A DNA stretch of 5,583 nucleotides from Syntrophaceae bacterium UBA6252 (GTDB lineage Bacteria; Desulfobacterota; Syntrophia; Syntrophales; UBA6807). The translations under genes and the position numbers were made by a program. Positions 1 to 5,583 of the stretch are shown one piece after another; the first letter of the stretch is position 1, and each line of letters starts with the position of its first letter. Location of the stretch: assembly GCA_002441265.1 (NCBI GenBank), contig DJVQ01000047.1, forward strand, positions 31,630 through 37,212, given 5' to 3'. The notes under the pieces are model-generated. The model had not been told where the DNA came from. It worked only from the letters and a program-made list of their open reading frames with translations, and did not search any database.

Positions 1-21
1 ATGGGCTTTTTACGAAGCCGT
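1..21. repeat. Intergenic repeat copy with small hairpin, left end
   Basis: This short AT-rich motif lies immediately after the stop codon of the rdgC-like gene. It contains a self-complementary pair, GGCTT (4-8) and AAGCC (15-19), around a 6-base loop. A related copy in opposite orientation sits at 5558-5579 (ATGG then GCTTTTTAC then GCCGT in both, with three mismatches and one inserted base). It could be a dispersed intergenic repeat. It could also be the stem of a terminator for the leftward gene, but any U-tract would lie outside the window. The similarity is seen directly; the function is inferred. Confidence 0.4.
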
Positions 22-1088
22 CATTCTTCGAGCCATTTCTGGATACGGGGCACCTCCTCCCCTTCCCACCGGGGAGAAAGGCGAAGTTCCAGAAAGTGTT
101 GAAAGATCCGGTCCACCGTCCGCAGAAACATTTCCACGAGATGGATCCGCTCCAGGAAACGTCCCTCCATGCCGGCCTCGTCCTCCTCGGAAAACTTCAT
201 CGTCACGGGCAGCCTCATGGACTGGTACCGGAAGGTTTCCGCCTTCAGGGTGCACTCCCACTGCTCCGTTCCGATGTCCACCCGGAGACGGGCCTCCCGG
301 ATTTTCTTCCCCTCGCGAAGGGCAGCCTTCCCCTCCCGCAGATCGGCGTGCATCCCCTGGCAGGTCACCGTCTCGGCGTATTCCCCCTCGCCGGAGAAAA
401 GAACGAGGCGGCGGACGAAAATGAGGCCGACGTCCCCCAGCCCGGGAACGAGGATCGATCCCCCCCGTTCCTCGCTCTTGAACCAGAGCCAGGACAGAAA
501 ATCGAGGCCCGCCGTCGACCCGTCGTCGTCCCGTTTCTCCGCGGACTCGTCCCCGCTCTCCCAGGGCAGAAGCGGTGCGGTCTTGAGCTGGAAGGTTCTC
601 TTGAAGAGATCCTCGAAATCCTCGAGGACCTTCTTCCCCGAACCGCCGAAAAGGAGGGTCCCCTCGGAAAGGTTCCAGCAAACCTCGAAAAAGGAGGGCG
701 TGGGAGGGATCTGGGAAAGGCAGGACAGAAGAACGGCGTTCCGGATTTCCTCACGCTCGTTCTTGTAGAGCTTTTTCCGGTGCTTCTCCTCCTGGAGCTT
801 CTTTTCCCTTTCCAGGATCCGGATCATGAGAAGAGACGGGGGGACGACCTTGCGGTCGATCCGGAGCACGAAGGCGAGGTAATCCCCCACGGAATGGGAA
901 ACGTGGGAGAACCCGGTATCCAGGGGGTTTTCCAGGCTCGTCCAGCCGAGGGACTTTTCGCCCCCCTGGAGGGGCTCCTGGAATGCGAAGCGTTTGAGTT
1001 GCCGGTCGGAAAACTCCCGGAAATCGGAGGGGAGGTTTCCTGCAATCCTGTAACGGACAAAGGAGAGTGTTCCTTTCAAAAAACCCAT
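21..1088 (-). CDS. rdgC: RdgC-like recombination-associated protein
   Basis: Probable RdgC-family protein of 355 residues. In E. coli, RdgC is a ring-forming dimer that binds double-stranded DNA without sequence preference and limits RecA access during recombination. The match rests on ordered similarity to E. coli RdgC (about 303 residues): an N-terminal MGFLKG...FVRYRI strand, a GW motif near 48-49, a His-containing segment, RIDRKVVPPSLL (about 76-87) where E. coli has KEEKILPSPVI, a charged helix rich in Lys and Glu (about 93-117), and EVCWNLSEGTLLFGGSGKK followed by LF...TF (about 135-167). The C-terminal half is less recognisable and carries an acidic, low-complexity insert (about 177-193). 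The Met at 1088 is preferred: GAGGT lies nine bases upstream, whereas for the Met at 1097 it directly abuts the codon. The gene diverges from nadK-recN. It could instead be a distant RdgC-domain protein with another role; identification is from memory of the family. Confidence 0.72.
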   Translation of the reverse strand: MGFLKGTLSFVRYRIAGNLPSDFREFSDRQLKRFAFQEPLQGGEKSLGWTSLENPLDTGFSHVSHSVGDYLAFVLRIDRKVVPPSLLMIRILEREKKLQEEKHRKKLYKNEREEIRNAVLLSCLSQIPPTPSFFEVCWNLSEGTLLFGGSGKKVLEDFEDLFKRTFQLKTAPLLPWESGDESAEKRDDDGSTAGLDFLSWLWFKSEERGGSILVPGLGDVGLIFVRRLVLFSGEGEYAETVTCQGMHADLREGKAALREGKKIREARLRVDIGTEQWECTLKAETFRYQSMRLPVTMKFSEEDEAGMEGRFLERIHLVEMFLRTVDRIFQHFLELRLSPRWEGEEVPRIQKWLEE

Positions 1089-1097
1089 AACGGACAT

Positions 1098-1102
1098 ACC
1101 TC
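1098..1102 (-). promoter_or_regulatory. Ribosome binding site of rdgC
   Basis: GAGGT on the minus strand ends nine bases before the ATG at 1088 but touches the ATG at 1097. This favours the inner Met, which also aligns with the N-terminus of E. coli RdgC. Confidence 0.55.
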
Positions 1103-1120
1103 GGTGGCTGATCGGGACGA

Positions 1121-1149
1121 ACCTTACGAAGTTTCGCCGGGGGTGTCAA
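1121..1149 (-). promoter_or_regulatory. Sigma70-type promoter for rdgC
   Basis: On the minus strand a perfect -35 hexamer TTGACA (1149-1144) is followed by a 17-base spacer and TAAGGT (1126-1121), which keeps the most conserved TA and final T of the -10 box. Transcription would start near 1114 and give a leader of about 26 bases containing the GAGGT ribosome binding site. Hexamers and spacing are seen directly; activity is inferred. Confidence 0.55.
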
Positions 1150-1168
1150 GGCAATTCCACGGACCCCT

Positions 1169-1199
1169 TTCACATGGACAATAAAACCGGTTTTATGAT
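1169..1199 (+). promoter_or_regulatory. Possible promoter for the nadK-recN-GNAT-mltA operon
   Basis: TATGAT (1194-1199) differs from the -10 consensus by one base, and TTCACA (1169-1174) differs from the -35 consensus by one base. The 19-base spacer is longer than the usual 16-18, so this is a weak call. It overlaps the palindrome at 1181-1196. If real, transcription begins near 1206, which would exclude the upstream in-frame ATGs at 1174 and 1195 as nadK starts. Confidence 0.3.
1181..1196. promoter_or_regulatory. 16-bp perfect palindrome, candidate operator
   Basis: ATAAAACCGGTTTTAT is a perfect inverted repeat with no spacer in the rdgC/nadK divergent region. It is AT-rich with an ACCGGT core and overlaps the candidate -10 box of the rightward promoter. 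Its size and position fit a binding site for a dimeric regulator. I do not recognise it as the site of a named regulator. The symmetry is seen directly; an operator role is inferred. Confidence 0.4.
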
Positions 1200-1272
1200 A
1201 GTCATGATAGGGATTCTCCGTCGTGAATTCCCGGCGGTGGAAATCTGCGGATGCGCTCCGGGCGGAATGGAC

Positions 1273-2136
1273 ATGGGACTGAAGAAAATCGGAATCATCG
1301 CGAACACGGACAAGAAAGACGCCGTCGAATGCACGCTGGAGCTTCGGGGATGGCTGATGCGGCGGGGTGTGGAAGTCGTCCTGGAAGAGGAAATCGCCCG
1401 GGCGACGGGGATGACCGGCGGGATTCCCGGGAAGGATCTTCCCGCGGCGGTGGAATTGATCGCCGTCCTCGGCGGCGACGGCACCCTCCTTTCAGCGGCC
1501 CGCACCGTCGCCGGCCACGAGGTTCCCCTCATGGGGATCAACCTGGGCGGTTTCGGGTTCATGACGGTGATCAACCTGAACGAAATGTTCCCGGCCATGG
1601 AAGAGATCCTCAAGGGCCGGTTTCGGACTTCGAAGCGGATGATGCTTGAAATCGGCCTCCCGGGGGCGCAGGCGGAAAAGCCCGTCCCCCCGGCCTTGAA
1701 CGACGTGGTCATCAACCGGGGGAACCTCTCCCGGATGATCCACATGGAAACGTTCGTGGACGACCGGTATCTCGCCACCTTCAAGGCCGACGGGCTTGTC
1801 CTGGCCACGCCGACGGGCTCCACCGCCTATTCCCTTTCCGCCGGCGGCCCCATCGTTTTCCCCGAGCTTCAGTCGATCATTCTGAACCCCATCTGCCCCC
1901 ACACCCTGACGAACCGCCCCATGATGCTCCCACCGGACGCCGCGATCCGGGTCGTCCTGTGGACGAAGGAGGAATGCGCCACCCTGACCATCGACGGACA
2001 GATCTCCCATGTGATCCGGTCCGGCGAAGCCATCGAGGTGCGGAAATCGAAAACCCTGATCCATCTCGTGGATTCCCCCTCCCGGAGCTACCTCGAAGTC
2101 GTGAGGACCAAGCTCGGCTGGGGAGGGCTCCACTGA
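1273..2136 (+). CDS. nadK: NAD kinase (ATP/polyphosphate-dependent)
   Basis: NAD kinase phosphorylates NAD to NADP in the cytoplasm, supplying reducing cofactor for biosynthesis. From the chosen start it has 287 residues, a usual length. An N-terminal Rossmann-like strand KKIGIIAN (4-11) leads to the diagnostic GGDGT (67-71), whose Asp is the conserved catalytic residue. It continues with NLGGFGFMT (90-98), LND (142-144, usually NE in the family) and TPTGSTAYSLSAGGP (179-193) of the NAD-binding C-terminal domain, then a Cys-Pro-His segment (208-210) and TIDGQ (239-243). Several in-frame ATGs lie upstream (1174, 1195, 1204, 1267). The start at 1273 is preferred because the family protein begins just before KKIGII and a weak GGGCGGA precedes it by six bases. 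ATG 1267 would add only two residues. The stop is six bases from recN, an arrangement often seen in bacteria. Confidence 0.95.
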   Translation: MGLKKIGIIANTDKKDAVECTLELRGWLMRRGVEVVLEEEIARATGMTGGIPGKDLPAAVELIAVLGGDGTLLSAARTVAGHEVPLMGINLGGFGFMTVINLNEMFPAMEEILKGRFRTSKRMMLEIGLPGAQAEKPVPPALNDVVINRGNLSRMIHMETFVDDRYLATFKADGLVLATPTGSTAYSLSAGGPIVFPELQSIILNPICPHTLTNRPMMLPPDAAIRVVLWTKEECATLTIDGQISHVIRSGEAIEVRKSKTLIHLVDSPSRSYLEVVRTKLGWGGLH

Positions 2137-2142
2137 ACCGCC

Positions 2143-3834
2143 ATGCTGAAGGAGCTGAACATCCGGAACCTGGCCGTCATCGACGATCTCCGCGTTGCGT
2201 TCCCCGAGGGGCTCTCCATCATTTCCGGAGAGACCGGCGCGGGGAAGTCGGTCATCATGGAGGCGGTGGGACTCCTCCAGGGGGACCGGGCATCGACGGA
2301 CTGGATCCGATCCTCCGAGGAAGCGGCGGTGGTGGAGGCCCTGTTCCACGTGGGAGACCGTCCGGAGATCCTGGACAGGCTCGAGGAAATGGGATTCGAG
2401 CGGTCCGACGAGATCATCGTGAAGAGGATCCTTTCCAGGACGGGCAAGAACCGGGCCTACGTCAACGACGCCCTTTCCACCCTGAACGCCCTGTCCGTCA
2501 TCGGCGGTGCGCTGGTCAACATCTGCAGCCAGCACGAGCACCAGAACCTCCTCGACGCCGGCCGCCATCTGGCCATGCTGGACAATTACGGCGGCCTCGG
2601 CGCCCTGAAGGCTTCCTACACGGCATTGTACGACAGGGACCGGGAGATCGGGGAACGCATCGCCGCCCTGGAAAAAAGAAGGGAGGAACGGCTCCGGACG
2701 GAGGAACTCCTCCGCTTTCAGCAAAAGGAGATCGCCGACGGAAAGATCCAGCCGGGGGAGGACGACGCCCTCCAGGAGGAGCGCACCGTCCTGGCCCACG
2801 GCAGGAAGCTGAGGGAGATGGCCGAGGAGGCTTACGCCATTCTTTACTCGGGAGAGGGCGATATCCTGGAAAAGCTCTCCACGGCGATGACAAGAATCCG
2901 GCAGATCAGGGAGATCGACCGCAACGCCCCCCTCTCGCCCGAACAGGTGGAAGGGGCCTACTATGCCCTTCAGGACGCCGCGCTCCTCCTGAGGGATTAC
3001 GGAAAGGACATCCTTTTCGATCCCGCGCGGATCGAGGCGATCGAGGAGCGCCTGGAATATCTGGGCCGGATGAAACGCAAATACGGCGGCACCCTGGCGG
3101 CGGTTCTGAAGAAAAAAGACGATCTGGAGGCGGAGCTGAAGGGGCTGCTTTCCGCGGAGGAGGACCTGGAAGCCGCGCGGAAGGAGCGGTCGTCCCTTTC
3201 CCCCCGTCTTCTCGACGCGGCAGGGGAGCTATCGGAACGGCGCAAGGCGGCGGCGAAGTCCCTGGAGAAGGAAATCGAGGACGAACTGAGGGGTCTCTGC
3301 ATGGACAACACCCGCTTCCGGGTGGTCTTCCACAAGGCGTTCGCCGGCCGGGGAGACGGGCTCCTTCTTTCCCCCGAGGGGGCCGACGAGGCGGAATTCT
3401 ACCTGTCCCCCAACGCCGGGGAGGAACCGAAGCCCCTGAACCGGATCGCCTCGGGAGGGGAGCTTTCCCGAATCACGCTGGCCATCCGAAAGGTACTGGC
3501 GGAGACGAGCGAAGTGAGGACCATCGTTTTCGACGAAGTGGACGCGGGGATCGGCGGCGCCGCGGCGGAAGCGGTCGGGAAGAAACTCCGGGACGCGGCG
3601 TCCCATCACCAGGTCCTGTGCATCACCCACCTTCCCCAGATCGCCTGTTTCGGTGAAAACCACTTCCTCGTGGAAAAAACCGTTTCCGACGGGCGGACGA
3701 AAACGGCGATGCGCCGGCTTTCGGAGAAGGAACGGCTCGAGGAGGTCGCCCGCATGCTCGGAGGGGCCCGGATCAGCGACAAGGCCCGGGAACATGCGTC
3801 GGAAATGCTGAAATCGGGCAGGAAACAAACATAG
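2143..3834 (+). CDS. recN: DNA repair protein RecN
   Basis: RecN is an SMC-like ATPase that acts early in RecA-dependent repair of double-strand breaks, binding and holding DNA ends or sisters together. At 563 residues it matches the usual length. The N-terminal half of the ATPase head carries Walker A GETGAGKS (29-36) and the RecN-typical SQHEHQNLLD (129-138). Two Glu/Lys/Arg-rich helical stretches (about 155-235 and 297-385) form the antiparallel coiled coil. The C-terminal head carries the ABC signature ASGGELSR (436-443), Walker B TIVFDEVDAGIGG (460-472) with D464 and E465, and the switch His in ITHLPQIA (494-501). All ATPase residues are intact, so the protein should be active. A purine-rich GGGAGGG (2121-2127) inside the end of nadK may serve as ribosome binding site, though its 15-base spacing is long; translational coupling to nadK is plausible. 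No LexA-type operator was recognised immediately upstream. Confidence 0.97.
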   Translation: MLKELNIRNLAVIDDLRVAFPEGLSIISGETGAGKSVIMEAVGLLQGDRASTDWIRSSEEAAVVEALFHVGDRPEILDRLEEMGFERSDEIIVKRILSRTGKNRAYVNDALSTLNALSVIGGALVNICSQHEHQNLLDAGRHLAMLDNYGGLGALKASYTALYDRDREIGERIAALEKRREERLRTEELLRFQQKEIADGKIQPGEDDALQEERTVLAHGRKLREMAEEAYAILYSGEGDILEKLSTAMTRIRQIREIDRNAPLSPEQVEGAYYALQDAALLLRDYGKDILFDPARIEAIEERLEYLGRMKRKYGGTLAAVLKKKDDLEAELKGLLSAEEDLEAARKERSSLSPRLLDAAGELSERRKAAAKSLEKEIEDELRGLCMDNTRFRVVFHKAFAGRGDGLLLSPEGADEAEFYLSPNAGEEPKPLNRIASGGELSRITLAIRKVLAETSEVRTIVFDEVDAGIGGAAAEAVGKKLRDAASHHQVLCITHLPQIACFGENHFLVEKTVSDGRTKTAMRRLSEKERLEEVARMLGGARISDKAREHASEMLKSGRKQT

Positions 3835-3847
3835 AGGTACCGGCCGG

Positions 3848-4306
3848 ATGATCAAGAAAGCCAGAGTCGGCGACGTCAGAACAATGCACCGCATGATCAA
3901 CGCCTCCGCGGCAAAGGGGGAGATCCTGCCCCGTTCCCTCATGGACCTGTACGGAAGCCTCAGGGACTTCTACGTGTATCTCGACAAGGAAGGGGGCCCC
4001 ATCGTCGGCATCTGCGCCATGCACATCTTCTGGGAAAATCTCGCCGAAATCCGCTCCCTCTTCGTGGACGACGCATACAGGAGAAAGGGGATCGGGCGGA
4101 TTCTCGTGGAAGCCTGCATCTCCGAGGCCATCACCCTGGAGATCTACCGGGTCTTCAGCCTCACCTACCAGCGGGAATTCTTTCGAAGCCTGAATTTCAT
4201 GGAAGTGGACCGGAACACCCTTCCGGAGAAGATCTGGTCGGACTGCTTCAAGTGCCCCAAGTACCCCGACTTCTGCGACGAGGTGGCCATGATCCTGGAG
4301 CTTTAG
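3848..4306 (+). CDS. GNAT acetyltransferase, short ArgA-like (probable N-acetylglutamate synthase)
   Basis: Single-domain GNAT acetyltransferase of 152 residues. The fold is shown by the N-terminal KKARVGDVRTMHRMIN, the central strand AEIRSLFVDDAY (66-77) and the acetyl-CoA pyrophosphate loop RRKGIG (78-83). These are followed by a helix and FSLTYQREFFRSLNFMEV, whose FF..L.F pattern is typical of the fold's end. The overall pattern (PRSLMDLYGSLRDFYVY early, EIRSLFV, then LTYQREFF) resembles the short, kinase-domain-free ArgA of Mycobacterium tuberculosis (Rv2747) and related proteins in Geobacter-like bacteria, which acetylate glutamate in the first step of arginine synthesis. A Cys cluster lies near the C-terminus (C133, C136, C143). 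It follows recN by 13 bases with an AGAGG-type ribosome binding site (3833-3837). The GNAT fold is secure; substrate is inferred, and another amine acceptor is possible. Confidence 0.85.
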   Translation: MIKKARVGDVRTMHRMINASAAKGEILPRSLMDLYGSLRDFYVYLDKEGGPIVGICAMHIFWENLAEIRSLFVDDAYRRKGIGRILVEACISEAITLEIYRVFSLTYQREFFRSLNFMEVDRNTLPEKIWSDCFKCPKYPDFCDEVAMILEL

Positions 4307-4316
4307 GAAGAGAGGC
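4307..4316 (+). promoter_or_regulatory. Ribosome binding site of mltA
   Basis: GGAAGAGAGG fills most of the 13-base gap between the acetyltransferase stop and the ATG at 4320. It supports that start and continued translation from one operon transcript. Confidence 0.6.
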
Positions 4317-4319
4317 CTG

Positions 4320-5522
4320 ATGAGGGAAAAATCCTGGACAATTCTTTTCCTTCTCTTCCTCGGGATCGTTGCGGGCTGTGCCGGCAGGGTGGAGGTTCCC
4401 CCCGTTTCCCCTCCCCTCCCCGCCCTGGTCAAAGTCGAAACGAGCGGCCACCCCCTTTTCACCGACGACATCGGATTCAAGAACCTCGAACTGGCGGTGG
4501 GACGGAGCCTCCAGTATTACGACTGCCTTCCCGGCGACCGCGTCCTCTCCTTCGGGGACGACCGTTTCACCGTGGCGGAACTCAGAGAATCCCTCCTGGA
4601 GTTCCTTCGGATCCTTCGAACCGCTTCGTCGGAACAGGAGTTCCGGGAGCGTGTCGGCGAGACGTTTCTCGTGTACCGGGCCACGGGACGGGACGGAAAC
4701 GGCTCCGTTCTCTTCACCGGTTACTATGAACCGACCCTGGAGGGAAACTGGTTTCCCACGGACCGGTTCCAGTACCCCCTTTACGGCAAGCCCGGAGACC
4801 ACCTTGTCATCAATCTCGGGAAGTTCGACAGGAAGTACCAGGGGGTCCGCCTCGTGGGGCGGGTCCGGAACGGCGAGGTCGTTCCCTACTACACGCGGCA
4901 GGAGATCGAAAACGGACAGAGCCTGGCCGGACGCGATCTCGAACTCCTGTGGGTCACCGATCCCGTGGCCCTCTTCTTCCTCCACATCCAGGGGTCCGGC
5001 CTGGTCGAACTGCCCGACGGCACCCCCGTCCACGTCACCTACGCCCACTCCAACGGCAGGCCCTACCGGAGCATCGGGAGGCGGCTCATCGAACTCGAGA
5101 GGATCGCCCGGGAGGATGTCTCCCTCCAGAGCATCCGCCGGTACCTTGCGGAGCATCCCGAGGAGATGGAGGAGATCCTGAATTACAACGAAAGCTACGT
5201 CTTCTTCCGGATCGCCCGGGGAGCCATCGGGAGCCTGGGCGTCCCCGTGACGGGTACCCGCTCCATCGCCACGGACAGAAGCCTTTTTCCCTGGGGGGCG
5301 CTGGCCTTCATCCGCACCTGGAAGCCCGTGGTCGACTGCAGGGGAAACATTCTCGAATGGGTGCCCTTCAGCCGATTCGTCCTGAACCAGGACACCGGCG
5401 GCGCCATCAAGGGCCCTGGAAGGGTCGATCTTTTCTGCGGGAACGGCGGCTACGCCGAAACGATGGCGGGACACATGAAGCAGGAGGGGGAGCTGTTCTT
5501 CCTCATGAAAAGAAAAAAATGA
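4320..5522 (+). CDS. mltA: Membrane-bound lytic murein transglycosylase A, lipoprotein
   Basis: MltA cleaves the glycan strands of peptidoglycan between N-acetylmuramic acid and N-acetylglucosamine, leaving 1,6-anhydromuramyl ends during wall turnover. The 400-residue protein begins with a lipoprotein signal: charged MREK, a hydrophobic stretch and a lipobox ending AGC with lipidated Cys20. The +2 residue is Ala, not Asp, consistent with outer-membrane sorting. The MltA domain shows FTGYYEP (132-138), IQGSG (223-227) and YAHSNGRPYRSIG (241-253). The C-terminal 3D domain shows TGTRSIATDRSLFPWGALAF and DTGGAIKGPGRVD (358-370); the Asp at 358 matches the catalytic Asp region of E. coli MltA (Asp308), with D370 a further conserved Asp. 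It is slightly longer than E. coli MltA (365 residues), mainly between signal and catalytic domain. It is the last gene visible in the operon, and no clear terminator follows within the window. Confidence 0.95.
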   Translation: MREKSWTILFLLFLGIVAGCAGRVEVPPVSPPLPALVKVETSGHPLFTDDIGFKNLELAVGRSLQYYDCLPGDRVLSFGDDRFTVAELRESLLEFLRILRTASSEQEFRERVGETFLVYRATGRDGNGSVLFTGYYEPTLEGNWFPTDRFQYPLYGKPGDHLVINLGKFDRKYQGVRLVGRVRNGEVVPYYTRQEIENGQSLAGRDLELLWVTDPVALFFLHIQGSGLVELPDGTPVHVTYAHSNGRPYRSIGRRLIELERIAREDVSLQSIRRYLAEHPEEMEEILNYNESYVFFRIARGAIGSLGVPVTGTRSIATDRSLFPWGALAFIRTWKPVVDCRGNILEWVPFSRFVLNQDTGGAIKGPGRVDLFCGNGGYAETMAGHMKQEGELFFLMKRKK

Positions 5523-5557
5523 TGAAGTCGTAAAAAACCAATTCAACACTTTTTCTA

Positions 5558-5579
5558 ACGGCAAAGTAAAAAGCTCCAT
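5558..5579. repeat. Intergenic repeat copy, right end (inverted relative to 1-21)
   Basis: Read on the minus strand, this stretch is ATGGAGCTTTTTAC, three Ts, then GCCGT. It is nearly the same as positions 1-21 on the plus strand. It lies in the AT-rich tail after mltA. A shorter, looser relative (TCGTAAAAA then CC) occurs at 5528-5539. No open reading frame or strong hairpin with a T-run is seen in 5523-5583. Repeat similarity is seen directly; family membership is inferred. Confidence 0.35.
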
Positions 5580-5583
5580 AGGC

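Noticed and set aside
96..1184. Open frame of 362 codons on the plus strand opposite rdgC
   Set aside because: The RdgC-like pattern is on the minus strand, where a promoter and ribosome binding site are also found. The plus-strand product is Pro/Gly/Leu-rich with no motif.
1195..1210. Direct repeat ATGATAG twice at a 9-base period beside the palindrome
   Set aside because: The two copies are only seven bases each and AT-rich, so chance is a sufficient explanation.
1492..2799. Open frame of 435 codons on the minus strand across nadK and recN
   Set aside because: It is a high-GC shadow of two certain genes, spans their junction, and its translation is rich in Gly, Asp, Val and His with no recognisable motif.
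1959..3656. Open frame of 565 codons on the plus strand in another frame of recN
   Set aside because: The translation is an Arg/Gly/Pro-rich run typical of a shifted frame in GC-rich DNA, and recN has all its ATPase motifs in the true frame.
5549..5573. CTTTTT and AAAAAG as arms of a possible mltA terminator
   Set aside because: The stem is six bases, nearly all A-T, with a 13-base loop and no T-run after it, so it is too weak to call an intrinsic terminator.
4248..5579. Open frame of 443 codons on the minus strand opposite mltA
   Set aside because: It covers mltA entirely, lacks family motifs and is explained by codon bias on the opposite strand.
1..5583. Possible undescribed system or mobile island
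   Set aside because: There is no integrase, transposase, tRNA junction, array, toxin-antitoxin pair or unknown gene cluster. Four of the five genes are well-known housekeeping families and the fifth is RdgC-like.

Overview
The window is GC-rich bacterial chromosome with five intact genes, almost no spacer DNA and no sign of a mobile element, CRISPR array, structural RNA gene or new defence-type system. The proteins are housekeeping families. The order nadK-recN-(short ArgA-like acetyltransferase)-mltA, the lipoprotein signal and MltA (outer-membrane peptidoglycan metabolism), and the RdgC-like neighbour all point to a Gram-negative. My best guess is a member of the former Deltaproteobacteria (Desulfobacterota, possibly a Syntrophia-like lineage). 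That placement is inferred from protein character and gene order, not from a marker gene.

Layout. On the minus strand, positions 21-1088 encode an RdgC-like, recombination-associated DNA-binding protein. A divergent intergenic region of about 180 bp follows. It holds a good sigma70-type promoter for rdgC on the minus strand, a 16-bp perfect palindrome, and a weaker promoter candidate pointing right. On the plus strand four genes are packed head to tail with gaps of 6, 13 and 13 bp, so they are probably one transcript: NAD kinase (1273-2136), the SMC-like repair ATPase RecN (2143-3834), a 152-residue GNAT acetyltransferase resembling short N-acetylglutamate synthases (3848-4306), and the lipoprotein lytic transglycosylase MltA (4320-5522). 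The last 61 bp are AT-rich and non-coding.

How the genes relate. RdgC and RecN both act on DNA recombination and repair: RdgC in E. coli binds duplex DNA and restrains RecA, and RecN supports RecA-dependent double-strand break repair. Here they are transcribed divergently from a shared control region. NAD kinase supplies NADP, the acetyltransferase probably feeds arginine synthesis, and MltA trims the cell wall. These look like co-transcribed housekeeping genes rather than one pathway.

The most unusual non-coding observation is a pair of related motifs of about 21 bp in opposite orientation at the two extreme ends of the window. They look like a dispersed intergenic repeat family. The region is otherwise ordinary, and I did not find a convincing undescribed system.
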